In this document: positions 26,371 through 34,870 of the stretch, piece after piece
Layout of the letters: every line of letters begins with the position of its first letter
Numbering within the stretch: position 1 is the first letter of the stretch
NCBI GenBank assembly: GCA_938041335.1
Contig: CALIAF010000028.1
Coordinates: forward strand, 1 to 64,000
Direction of reading: 5' to 3'
Origin: an uncultured Ulvibacter sp.
GTDB taxonomy: Bacteria; Bacteroidota; Bacteroidia; Flavobacteriales; Flavobacteriaceae
Length of the DNA: 64,000 nucleotides
Notes under the pieces: model-generated
Told to the model about the DNA's origin: nothing
The model's input: only the letters and a program-made list of their open reading frames with translations
The model's database searches: none
Made by a program: the position numbers and the translations under genes

Positions 26371-27210
26371 TCACTGTTTTTGCAAATCAAGCCTTGGGTC
26401 ATAACCAGAGGTAGTGCCATCCCAATATTCAATAACAAAATATTTTTTTCTATCACCACATATATCTTTAATTACATTGCCTTTCTTATCCCGAACAATC
26501 TTATTAGTACTATTATTTAGTGAATCAATTCCTGCTATTTTGTAGCCATACTTATCAAATCTTTTACGTAAAGTTTCTGTTTCAAAATTCTCTTTTGTAT
26601 TAGCTATAGTAACAATCATTTTGTCGCCTTTCATACTATAGCAATATTCATCTATAGATTTTAAGTTACCCTCTCTATTGTAGTATTTTGATTTAATCAG
26701 CCTGTTTTGTTTATCATAAAAATATTCTACCCCATAACGTCCATTGGTATTAGATTTTTTCATAAAATTACCATGCTTATCATAAACAAAAGAATTTTTT
26801 AAACTTGGGCTTATTAATTCGCCTCTTTTATTAAAACAATACTCACTTTTAAAGGTTTTCACTGGTGTTGTTTTAACACGATGCGTTAACTTATTATCGT
26901 CATAATAATAAGTAGTTTCTGCGTCAAAAAAGTCGGTGAATAAACCTTTTTTTTCTGTTAGAACTTTTCTTTTTTTGTTAAATGTTATAAGATAAAGTGC
27001 ACTCCTAATATATGCCGAATCTCTTTTTACGTATGACACCCTATAGGCTTGTTTGACATCACCTTTTAGGTTGTAATGATTTGCAGTAACTCCCCAAGGT
27101 CCAAAAGGAGTAGGGTTTAATGGTGCATTAGCCCAGTCTATGTGATTAGGATTAAATGAAGAACACGATGTAAATCCAACAATAAAAGAAATAATTAGTA
27201 TGACTCTCAT
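26371..27210 (-). CDS. Lipoprotein with YD/RHS-like repeats, unknown function
   Basis: The 279-residue protein has a lipobox (IISFIVGFTSCSS, Cys 16). The body contains imperfect repeats of the YD/RHS type, such as FVYDKHGNFMKKSN, EYFYDKQNRLIKSKYYN and REGNLKSIDEY. Its start overlaps the stop of the GSCFA gene by 4 bp, so the two are translationally coupled. Function is not known; similar short YD-repeat lipoproteins are common in Flavobacteria. Confidence 0.75.
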   Translation of the reverse strand: MRVILIISFIVGFTSCSSFNPNHIDWANAPLNPTPFGPWGVTANHYNLKGDVKQAYRVSYVKRDSAYIRSALYLITFNKKRKVLTEKKGLFTDFFDAETTYYYDDNKLTHRVKTTPVKTFKSEYCFNKRGELISPSLKNSFVYDKHGNFMKKSNTNGRYGVEYFYDKQNRLIKSKYYNREGNLKSIDEYCYSMKGDKMIVTIANTKENFETETLRKRFDKYGYKIAGIDSLNNSTNKIVRDKKGNVIKDICGDRKKYFVIEYWDGTTSGYDPRLDLQKQ

Positions 27211-28175
27211 TTATTAAATTTTACCCAAGGTAGTTCTTTTTTCACTTCGGAAATTTTCTGTTGTAGATTTTCTAAGAATTTTTCGTGCGCTTCAGAAGTA
27301 GCATTAAAAGGTCTGTGCTTTAATCCATTTTGAATCTCAGCAATCTTTTTTTGAAGCGTTACCGTTTCCGAAGCAATCCAAACATGCTTGAATTTCTCCC
27401 AGATAATCTCGATAGCCGTTTCGTTAGGATGCAACATATCTTTTGCATAAAAACGATAGTCACGCAACTCGTCCATCATAATTTCAAAACTTGGAAAATA
27501 GAAAGATTGGAGATTGGAGATTGGAGATTGTGGATTTTTGAACTGATGAGTACCTGTAATCAAATGTGCTTTGCTATGCGAATTCTCTATTATTCCGTCC
27601 TTGACATGTCTTACTGGAGAAACCGTATAAATTATAGTTGCATTTGGATTTACCGCTGAAATTAGACCCCTCACTCGCAGTAAACTTTCTGTAATCTCCG
27701 CTACAGATAATAATCGTTTTTTAAACTCAGTTTGCGGCACTTTATGGCAATTAGCAACCACTTTGTTCGCTGCAAGATATTCGTAGACCCAAGCGGTTCC
27801 TAATGTGAATATAATATGTGATGATGTCTTTAAAAATGCCGATAAAACCAACAATGCTGCATTTATTTTTTCTAGAAAAACAGACTGATCTGTGGTGCTC
27901 AGTTCGCTATGTACCTCAAAACTTTGCCATCGCTCATTATGAAAAAAAATATCATTTTCAGTAAACTTGATATCCTTTACCGCACGTTCTATAAGGTGCT
28001 CAATTGCAATTGGATTAAATACAATCCCAAAAGGATTTGACAGGTTATCAAATTTAAAATAGGATAGCTTTTCAGCAATATTTGTAGAAAAACAACTTCC
28101 CATTAAGAGCACCTTAGAGCTATAATCTATTTGATTTGCGGCTGGGCTTAAAGGGATGTTTGTTTGTAATTTCAT
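27207..28175 (-). CDS. GSCFA domain protein
   Basis: The 322-residue protein contains the family signature GSCFSTNIAEKL near residue 27 and continues with NPFGIVFNP, FTLGTAWVYE, TVSPVRHVKDG and MLHPN, the order seen in GSCFA and SGNH-like hydrolases. It is probably an esterase-like enzyme of unknown substrate. It begins 36 bp after alaS and may be cotranscribed with it. An in-frame heptamer repeat encodes NPQSPISNLQS and looks foreign to the family. Confidence 0.88.
   Translation of the reverse strand: MKLQTNIPLSPAANQIDYSSKVLLMGSCFSTNIAEKLSYFKFDNLSNPFGIVFNPIAIEHLIERAVKDIKFTENDIFFHNERWQSFEVHSELSTTDQSVFLEKINAALLVLSAFLKTSSHIIFTLGTAWVYEYLAANKVVANCHKVPQTEFKKRLLSVAEITESLLRVRGLISAVNPNATIIYTVSPVRHVKDGIIENSHSKAHLITGTHQFKNPQSPISNLQSFYFPSFEIMMDELRDYRFYAKDMLHPNETAIEIIWEKFKHVWIASETVTLQKKIAEIQNGLKHRPFNATSEAHEKFLENLQQKISEVKKELPWVKFNK
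27504..27530. repeat. Heptanucleotide repeat (AGATTGG) inside the GSCFA gene
   Basis: Three full copies and a partial fourth lie within the coding frame. Because 7 is not a multiple of 3, loss or gain of one unit would shift the frame. The same heptamer type occurs in the 134-bp repeats at 34553. Confidence 0.85.
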
Positions 28176-28211
28176 TTTATTTTGGCATTAAATATTCACC
28201 ACAAATTAAGC

Positions 28212-30830
28212 CTACTCTAAATAACCCTTCACCTCTTCTAACGCCTTTGCAATCCCATCTGGATTCTTGCCTCCTGCTGTCGCAAAGAAAGGCTGTCCAC
28301 CTCCACCACCTTGAATGTGTTTTCCAAGCTCCCGAACAATGGTACCAGCATTAAGATCCTTTGCTTGAGCTAATTCTTTATCAATATAACACGTCAAGAG
28401 CGCTTTACCTCCTGCTCTACTTCCAAAAAGAATAAAGAGGTTGCCAATCTCCCCACCTAATTCAAAAGCCAAATCTTTTAACCCTCCAGCATCTAAGTCC
28501 AGTTCCTTTGCTAAAAAGTTTGCTCCATTAAGGGCAACAATTTCATTTTTAAGATCGCCTTTAATATTCTTGGCTTTATCTTTTAAAAGTAATTCTATTT
28601 GCTTTTTAAGTGCATTGTTTTCATCCTGCATTTTCTCAATAGCTTCTACAGGTTTTACGGCATTGTTTAATAACAACTTTACTTCGCTATATGCGTTGTA
28701 GTTTTCCGAGAAAAAGTCTCTAACCGCATCAAAAGTAATAGCCTCAATACGACGTATTCCTGAAGCAACAGCGCCTTCACTTTTAATCTTAAAATGCCAG
28801 ATGTCTGCCGTGTTTTTTACGTGTGTTCCTCCACATAATTCTATAGATTGCCCAAAACGTACCGTACGCACGGCATCTCCATACTTCTCGCCAAACAATG
28901 CCATAGCTCCTTCTGCGATAGCTTCTTCCATGGGTACAGCTCGATTTTCTTGAAATGCTAACTTACCTGCGATTCTTGAATTTACAAAATCTTCTACTTC
29001 CTGTAATTCTTCTGCCGTTACTTTAGAGAAATGAGAGAAATCAAAACGTAAATATTTACTGTGAACTGCAGATCCTTTTTGCTCCACGTGTTTTCCTAAA
29101 ATTTCGCGTAAGGCTTGATGCAGCAAATGGGTTGCAGAATGATTACATTCTGTTCTATAACGTTGCTTTTCATCAACCACGGCTTTAAATGTTGCGGTTA
29201 AATTTTTAGGCAAATTCTTGGCAAAGTGAATAATCACATTGTTTTCCTTTTTGGTATCAAGAATATAAACAACGCCTCCATCTGGAGATTCAACATATCC
29301 CTTATCACCTACTTGACCACCTCCTTCTGCATAGAACGGAGTGAGATTAAACACAAGTTGGTACATCTCGCCATCTTTCTTAGAGGTAACTTTACGATAA
29401 CGCGTCAGTTTTACATCTGCAGACAATCTATCGTAGCCTACAAATTCTTCAACGGCATCATCCAGAAGTATCGTCCAGTCATCACTTTTAGATTCGCTAG
29501 CTTCTTTTCCTCTTGCTTTTTGTTCGGCAAGTTTCTGAGCAAACTCTTCGTGATTATAAGTAAATCCTTTTTCACGCAGAATAAGATCCGTTAAATCTTC
29601 TGGAAAGCCATAGGTGTCTTTTAATTCAAATACTTTCGCCCCTGATATTTGGGAAGCAGGCTTTAGGCCCTCTACCATTTTATCGAGCAATACTAAACCT
29701 TGATCTAGTGTTCGTAAAAAAGAAGACTCTTCTTCTTTAATTACATTTTCTATCAGTTGTTTTTGTTCTTTAATTTCTGGGAATGCTTCGCCCATTTTTG
29801 ACGACAATACAGCAACTAAACGATAAATAAATGGTTCTTTTTTATCTAAAAATGTAAAACCATATCGCACTGCACGACGTAAAATTCTGCGTATTACATA
29901 CCCCGCACCGTTATTGCTTGGCAACTGTCCATCTGCAATAGAAAAAGCCACCGCTCGTACGTGATCACTTATCACTCTAATGGCGATATCTACTTTTTCT
30001 TCTTGACCATAATCTGTGTCTGTAATAGTCTCAATCTCTCTTATGATAGGAGTAAAAACATCCGTATCGTAGTTAGATTTTACATCTTGCATCACCATGC
30101 AAAGGCGTTCAAAGCCCATTCCGGTATCAATATGCTTATTTGGCAAACTCTCTAGAGAACCATTTGCCTTACGGTTGTATTGCATAAAAACCAAATTCCA
30201 GATTTCTACCACTTGAGGGTGATCTTCATTCACTAAAGTCTTACCGTCCACTGCCGCTTTTTCTTCTGGCGTACGAATATCTACATGTATTTCGCTACAA
30301 GGACCACAAGGACCTTGCTCTCCCATTTCCCAGAAATTATCTGCCTTGTTGCCCTTGAGTATTCTATCTTCAGAAATGTATTTTTTCCATATATCATACG
30401 CTTCTGTATCCATTTCTAGATTATCTGCATCATCACTCCCTTCAAAAACGGTTACATAAAGAAGGTCTTTGTCTATTTTTAATTTTTCGGTAAGCAGCTC
30501 CCAGGCCCAAGCAATTGCTTCTTCTTTAAAGTAATCGCCAAAACTCCAGTTCCCTAACATTTCAAACAAGGTGTGGTGGTAGGTATCGTACCCAACTTCT
30601 TCAAGGTCATTGTGTTTACCTGAAACACGCAAGCATTTTTGCGTATCAGTTAACCTGTTGTTTTTGGGCTGGGCGTTTCCGAGGAAAAACTCTTTAAAAG
30701 GCGCCATCCCACTGTTTACAAACATTAAGGTAGGGTCATCTTTTAATACCATAGGCGCAGAAGGCACGATGGTGTGTTTTTTTGATTCAAAAAATTCTAA
30801 AAACGCAGCGCGTATTTCGTTGGCTTTCAT
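28212..30830 (-). CDS. alaS: Alanyl-tRNA synthetase
   Basis: The 872-residue enzyme has the class II core at the N-terminus ([45 protein letters not shown]). The editing domain follows with the Zn motif [12 protein letters not shown] and CGGTHVKNT, then the C-terminal C-Ala domain ending in a Gly-rich [17 protein letters not shown]. The ATG at 30830 ([10 protein letters not shown]) is the family start; an ATG 42 bp upstream is not used by homologues. Confidence 0.97.
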   Translation of the reverse strand: MKANEIRAAFLEFFESKKHTIVPSAPMVLKDDPTLMFVNSGMAPFKEFFLGNAQPKNNRLTDTQKCLRVSGKHNDLEEVGYDTYHHTLFEMLGNWSFGDYFKEEAIAWAWELLTEKLKIDKDLLYVTVFEGSDDADNLEMDTEAYDIWKKYISEDRILKGNKADNFWEMGEQGPCGPCSEIHVDIRTPEEKAAVDGKTLVNEDHPQVVEIWNLVFMQYNRKANGSLESLPNKHIDTGMGFERLCMVMQDVKSNYDTDVFTPIIREIETITDTDYGQEEKVDIAIRVISDHVRAVAFSIADGQLPSNNGAGYVIRRILRRAVRYGFTFLDKKEPFIYRLVAVLSSKMGEAFPEIKEQKQLIENVIKEEESSFLRTLDQGLVLLDKMVEGLKPASQISGAKVFELKDTYGFPEDLTDLILREKGFTYNHEEFAQKLAEQKARGKEASESKSDDWTILLDDAVEEFVGYDRLSADVKLTRYRKVTSKKDGEMYQLVFNLTPFYAEGGGQVGDKGYVESPDGGVVYILDTKKENNVIIHFAKNLPKNLTATFKAVVDEKQRYRTECNHSATHLLHQALREILGKHVEQKGSAVHSKYLRFDFSHFSKVTAEELQEVEDFVNSRIAGKLAFQENRAVPMEEAIAEGAMALFGEKYGDAVRTVRFGQSIELCGGTHVKNTADIWHFKIKSEGAVASGIRRIEAITFDAVRDFFSENYNAYSEVKLLLNNAVKPVEAIEKMQDENNALKKQIELLLKDKAKNIKGDLKNEIVALNGANFLAKELDLDAGGLKDLAFELGGEIGNLFILFGSRAGGKALLTCYIDKELAQAKDLNAGTIVRELGKHIQGGGGGQPFFATAGGKNPDGIAKALEEVKGYLE

Positions 30831-30949
30831 CTGTATATTATATTTGATAAACTTGAGGATGGTATGCCTCAATTTAATTCGTCCTCTTTTGTTTTACTAT
30901 TTGCCATGGGCATTTCATGGGCTTTATTTTCTTCTGAAATGTGCTCGCA

Positions 30950-30979
30950 TTGTTACTAGCAAAACAATTTCTATATTTG
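30950..30979 (+). promoter_or_regulatory. Promoter for the M23 peptidase gene
   Basis: TTG at 30950-30952 and TATATTTG at 30972-30979 are 19 bp apart, an exact match to the Bacteroidota consensus. Transcription would start about 53 bp before the ATG at 31039. Confidence 0.8.
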
Positions 30980-31038
30980 TGGGGCGTTGTAATTTACAAC
31001 ACTTAAATATTCAAGCAAAAATAAGTTTTTTATAACAG

Positions 31039-32016
31039 ATGTCGAAGGTTAAATATTACTATGATAGTGAGACGCTCTCTTATAGAAAGATAGAGCGTAA
31101 AAAAGGAAGGCGATTTGGCTTTATTAGCCTGTTTTTATTAGCGTCTTTATTCTTTTCAGCGATTCTAGTTATTGCCATTATTAACATTCCAAGTATAGAA
31201 ACTCCTAAAGAGAAGCGCCTCGCTCGTGAGCACGATAACTTAAAACTACAGGTTGATATTCTTAATAAAGAGCTCGATGAGCTAATGATTATTCAAGATG
31301 AAGTAGCGGAGCGAGATAATAACTTATACCGCATCTACTTTGAAGCAACACCTATACCAGAAGAGCAGCGAAAAGCTGGATTTGGAGGAGTAAATAGGTA
31401 CACTAAATATGAAGGCTACGACAATTCTGAGTCTATTATAAGTGCCCATAAAAAACTAGATATTCTTACCAAACAGATAGTTGTACAGTCTAAATCACTG
31501 GATGAAATCGCAGCCTTAGCCGAAGAGAAAGAAGCATTATTAGAAGCAATACCTGCAATACAGCCTGTAAATAATGAAGATTTAACGCGTATGGCATCTG
31601 GTTATGGGTATAGAAGTGACCCTTTTACTAAAGCCAGAAAGATGCATTGGGGTATGGACTTTACAGCACCAAGAGGCACACCGGTTTATGCGAGTGGTGA
31701 CGGAAAAATATCTCGTGCTGACAACAGTGCTGCTGGTTACGGCAAGCATATACGTATAGACCACGGTTTTGGGTATGAAAGTTTATATGCACACCTGTAC
31801 AAATACAATGTTCGAAAAGGACAAAAAGTAAAGCGTGGTGACCTTATTGGCTTTGTAGGCAGCACAGGTCGTAGCGAAGCACCTCACTTGCATTATGAGG
31901 TATTTAAAGATAAAGAGCGCATCAATCCTATTAATTTTTACTACGGAAATTTGAGCCCCGACGAATTTGCAGAATTATTGAAGAAAAGTCAAATAGAGAA
32001 TCAATCGCTTGATTAA
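31039..32016 (+). CDS. M23 family metallopeptidase (LytM-like)
   Basis: The 325-residue envelope protein has one N-terminal membrane helix (FISLFLLASLFFSAILVIAI), then a coiled-coil stretch. A C-terminal M23 domain carries Zn ligands in HWGMDFTAPRGTPVYA and HLHYEVF, and the central SLYAHL. It probably cuts or regulates cutting of peptidoglycan cross-links at the inner membrane. A strong promoter lies upstream. Confidence 0.93.
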   Translation: MSKVKYYYDSETLSYRKIERKKGRRFGFISLFLLASLFFSAILVIAIINIPSIETPKEKRLAREHDNLKLQVDILNKELDELMIIQDEVAERDNNLYRIYFEATPIPEEQRKAGFGGVNRYTKYEGYDNSESIISAHKKLDILTKQIVVQSKSLDEIAALAEEKEALLEAIPAIQPVNNEDLTRMASGYGYRSDPFTKARKMHWGMDFTAPRGTPVYASGDGKISRADNSAAGYGKHIRIDHGFGYESLYAHLYKYNVRKGQKVKRGDLIGFVGSTGRSEAPHLHYEVFKDKERINPINFYYGNLSPDEFAELLKKSQIENQSLD

Positions 32017-32141
32017 CGATTGTTGATTAAGAAGTGCATCATATTATTTATTTCAACCAAAACATTTTATCTTTATACAACTTGCTACACATGGCAGGAT
32101 TCTGAATATAAAATCATTAACCTTAAACCACTAACCCTAGC

Positions 32142-32471
32142 GTGCACGTAGAACTCCCAGAAAAAAGATATTATGGCATTGGCGAAGTCGCCGCAGCTTT
32201 TGATGTAAACACCTCATTAATTCGCTTTTGGGAAAAAGAGTTTGATGTGTTACAGCCTAAAAAAAATGCGAAGGGGAATCGAAAATTTACACCGGCAGAT
32301 ATTAAAAACCTAGAGCTTATTTTTCATTTAGTAAAAGAGCGAGGCTTTACGCTTGACGGAGCAAAAATACACCTCAAAGAAAACAAACAGAAAACACTGG
32401 ACAACTTTGAGATAATCCGTAAATTGGAAACGGTGAAAGCCGAATTATTGAAAATAAAAGACAACTTATAA
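32142..32471 (+). CDS. MerR family transcriptional regulator
   Basis: The 109-residue protein begins with a GTG codon. Its winged-helix N-terminus (YYGIGEVAAAFDVNTSLIRFWEKEFDVLQPKKNAKGNRKFTPADI, read in two parts) matches MerR, followed by a short coiled-coil. No Cys-based metal site is present. It lies 19 bp before lemA, so the two are probably one transcript. Confidence 0.9.
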   Translation: MHVELPEKRYYGIGEVAAAFDVNTSLIRFWEKEFDVLQPKKNAKGNRKFTPADIKNLELIFHLVKERGFTLDGAKIHLKENKQKTLDNFEIIRKLETVKAELLKIKDNL

Positions 32472-32490
32472 CTAATTTAATAGCACAAAA

Positions 32491-33111
32491 ATGAAAAAAG
32501 GAGCATTAGGCTGCTTAATAGCAGCAATCGTAGGGATTGGAATCATAGCAATCGTTGGTTTTATGATAGGACCAGGTTTTTATAATAAAGCGATTGATTT
32601 ACAAGAAGATGCTACTGCACAATGGGCAAATGTAGAAAGCTCTTATCAAAGAAGAGCAGACTTAATACCTAACATTGTTAATACCGCAAAAGGTTATGCA
32701 GAGTTTGAGCAAACTACATTAATAAAGGTTACAGAAGCTAGAAGCAAAGCAACATCGATTACTATTGATCCTTCAAATATAACACCTGCTCAATTAGAAC
32801 AATTTCAACAGGCACAGCAAGGAATGACCTCTGCCTTATCTAGACTTCTTGCAGTCTTTGAGCGCTATCCAGATTTAAAAGCTAATGAGAATTTTAAAGA
32901 ACTTATTAATGAACTAGAACGAACAGAAAACAGAATCAATGTAGAAAGAAATCGTTTCAATGAAGCTGTAAAACCTTTTAACAAACATCTCAAAAAATTT
33001 CCAAATAATGTGGTCAATAACTTTATTGGCAACTTTTCTGAAATGGGCTACTTTGAAGCTGATGAGGGGACTAAAGATGCTCCAGAGGTTGAATTTGATT
33101 TTAGCAATTAA
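32491..33111 (+). CDS. LemA family protein
   Basis: The 206-residue protein has an N-terminal membrane helix (GCLIAAIVGIGIIAIVGFMI). The LemA helical domain follows: WANVESSYQRRADLIPNIVNTAKGYA, RLLAVFERYPDLKANENF and ELERTENRINVERNRFNEAV. It is inner-membrane anchored. Genes for two TPM-domain proteins follow, the usual LemA neighbours. Confidence 0.95.
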   Translation: MKKGALGCLIAAIVGIGIIAIVGFMIGPGFYNKAIDLQEDATAQWANVESSYQRRADLIPNIVNTAKGYAEFEQTTLIKVTEARSKATSITIDPSNITPAQLEQFQQAQQGMTSALSRLLAVFERYPDLKANENFKELINELERTENRINVERNRFNEAVKPFNKHLKKFPNNVVNNFIGNFSEMGYFEADEGTKDAPEVEFDFSN

Positions 33112-33134
33112 TCTTCTTTAATAAACATATGTAA

Positions 33135-33572
33135 ATGTCAAAGGTCGAAGAATTTTTAACCCCTACCGAAGAAGCCGAAGTAATTGAAGCTATTCGCCAA
33201 GCAGAACAACATACTAGTGGAGAAATTAGAGTCCATCTAGAAGCCCACGCTAAAATTGATGTCTTTGAAAGAGCAGTAGAAATTTTTGATTTCCTGCATA
33301 TGAACAATACTAAAAGAAGCAACGGAGTATTAATTTATGTAGCTGTAGAAGATCGTGAATTAGTGATTATGGGCGATAAAGGAATCAATGATATCGTAGC
33401 CCCCACTTTCTGGGAGAGCACTAAAAACACGATTGTAGACCACTTTAAAAAAGGCAATATAAAACAAGGATTGGTTGAAGGCATTTTATCTGCAGGAACG
33501 CAATTAAAAAAGCATTTCCCTTACGTAAAAGGAGATACTAATGAGTTACCAGACGATATTTCTGTTGGATAG
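33135..33572 (+). CDS. TPM domain protein (cytoplasmic form)
   Basis: The 145-residue protein consists of a TPM (TLP18.3/Psb32/MOLO-1) domain with EEAEVIEAIRQAEQHTSGEIRVHLEAHA and RNGVLIYVAVEDRELVIMGDKGI-like sequence. It has no signal peptide. It lies 23 bp downstream of lemA. Confidence 0.88.
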   Translation: MSKVEEFLTPTEEAEVIEAIRQAEQHTSGEIRVHLEAHAKIDVFERAVEIFDFLHMNNTKRSNGVLIYVAVEDRELVIMGDKGINDIVAPTFWESTKNTIVDHFKKGNIKQGLVEGILSAGTQLKKHFPYVKGDTNELPDDISVG

Positions 33573-33739
33573 TAAAATAGTACTCACCGATGTTAGACTG
33601 AACAGTATTCGAAAAATTACGTCTAAGTAATTATGAGAATACACAACGAAGTTGTTAGAAATCCTTTTTAAGTAGATTTCTATACTATCTTCGACTAGGC
33701 CCAGACTCACATCGCTTTAAAATTGACAAAACACTTCTT

Positions 33740-34552
33740 TTGAAATTAAAAATTAAACATATAGTTATTTTTCTCATTCTTGGGCTATGCTGTGTAAGTT
33801 CAAGTCTGGCGCAATATAATATACCGCCCAGTCCTCCCAAGGCAGAGCAGACCTCATTGTATGATTACATCAACGTATTAAGCGCTGGTCAACAAAAATC
33901 ATTAGAACAAAAACTAATACGATATGCAGACTCTACCTCGACTCAAATTGTAATTGCCATCATAGAATCTAGCAATGGTGAAGGGCTAGACATGTTAGGA
34001 GCAAGATGGGGACAACAATGGGGAATAGGACAGGCAGACAAAGACAATGGAATATTAATTCTACTCGCTAAAAATGATAGAAAGATTGACATAAATACGG
34101 GATATGGTATTGAATATCGCATTTCAGATCGTGATGCAGAGCGCATTATTAATCGCGTAATGATACCCGAATTTAAAACTGGAAACTACTATGCAGGTTT
34201 AAATAAAGGGAGCGACGCAATTTTTGCCGCACTTAATGGAGAGTTTAATGAAGACCGCGATTTTAGTAACGATGGCGGAGGTATTCCCATTGGACTTATC
34301 GTGATTGTTGTTTTTATTATTCTTTTTATTGCACTTAGTGCTAAGAAAAACAACGACAACGACCATAATGGAGGCAAAAGAACAGGTTCCAGCTTACTAG
34401 ACGTTATCATTCTCTCAAACATGGGCCGCACAGGTGGTTTTGGAGGCAGTGGCAGTTTTGGCGGGGGTGGTGGAAGCTTTGGAGGAGGCGGCTTTGGTGG
34501 CGGTTTCGGAGGCGGCGGTTTTGGAGGCGGTGGTGCTTCTGGAGGTTGGTAG
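33740..34552 (+). CDS. TPM domain protein with Gly-rich tail (secreted or membrane)
   Basis: The 270-residue protein has a signal peptide (IVIFLILGLCCVSSSLAQ), a TPM domain (YDYINVLSAGQQKSLEQKL, TQIVIAIIESS, GILILLAKNDRKIDINTGYGIE), a membrane helix near 190 (IGLIVIVVFIILFIALSA) and a Gly/Phe-rich tail ending GGASGGW. No ATG or GTG is in frame before the signal peptide, so translation probably begins at the TTG at 33740. The 167-bp gap to the previous TPM gene is larger than elsewhere in this cluster. Confidence 0.88.
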   Translation: MKLKIKHIVIFLILGLCCVSSSLAQYNIPPSPPKAEQTSLYDYINVLSAGQQKSLEQKLIRYADSTSTQIVIAIIESSNGEGLDMLGARWGQQWGIGQADKDNGILILLAKNDRKIDINTGYGIEYRISDRDAERIINRVMIPEFKTGNYYAGLNKGSDAIFAALNGEFNEDRDFSNDGGGIPIGLIVIVVFIILFIALSAKKNNDNDHNGGKRTGSSLLDVIILSNMGRTGGFGGSGSFGGGGGSFGGGGFGGGFGGGGFGGGGASGGW

Positions 34553-34852
34553 AAACGATTGAAGATTGAAGATTGAAAATTTCTGAACTATTGACGCCGA
34601 ACATGGCGGTGGTGGTTTGATCAAATTTGTATCTTTTTCTATACAAATTTTAGCAAACCTTCCGGACCAAAAAATCTAGGTTAGCAAAACGATTGAAGAT
34701 TGGAGATTGAAAATTTCTGAACTATTGACGCCGAACATGGCGGTGGTGGTTTGATCAAATTTGTATCTTTTTCTATACAAATTTTAGCAAACCTTCCGGA
34801 CTAAAAAATCTAGGTTAGCAAAACGATTGAAGATTGGAGATTGGAGATTTCT
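34553..34852. repeat. 134-bp tandem repeat, two full copies and a partial third
   Basis: Copies begin at about 34553, 34687 and 34821 and are almost identical. Each contains GATTGAAGATTG(G/A)AG-type heptamers, GCCGAACATGGCGGTGGTGG and a perfect 10-bp hairpin AAATTTGTAT/ATACAAATTT around CTTTTTCT. The array occupies most of the gap between the convergent 3' ends of the TPM gene and the receptor gene. Frames across it are not credible genes. Confidence 0.9.
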
Positions 34853-34870
34853 GAAGTAAATAGCACTTCC

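Noticed and set aside
34407-34646. Minus-strand frames opposite the Gly-rich tail
   Set aside because: Shadow of the GGFGGG repeats of the TPM protein and of the 134-bp repeat.
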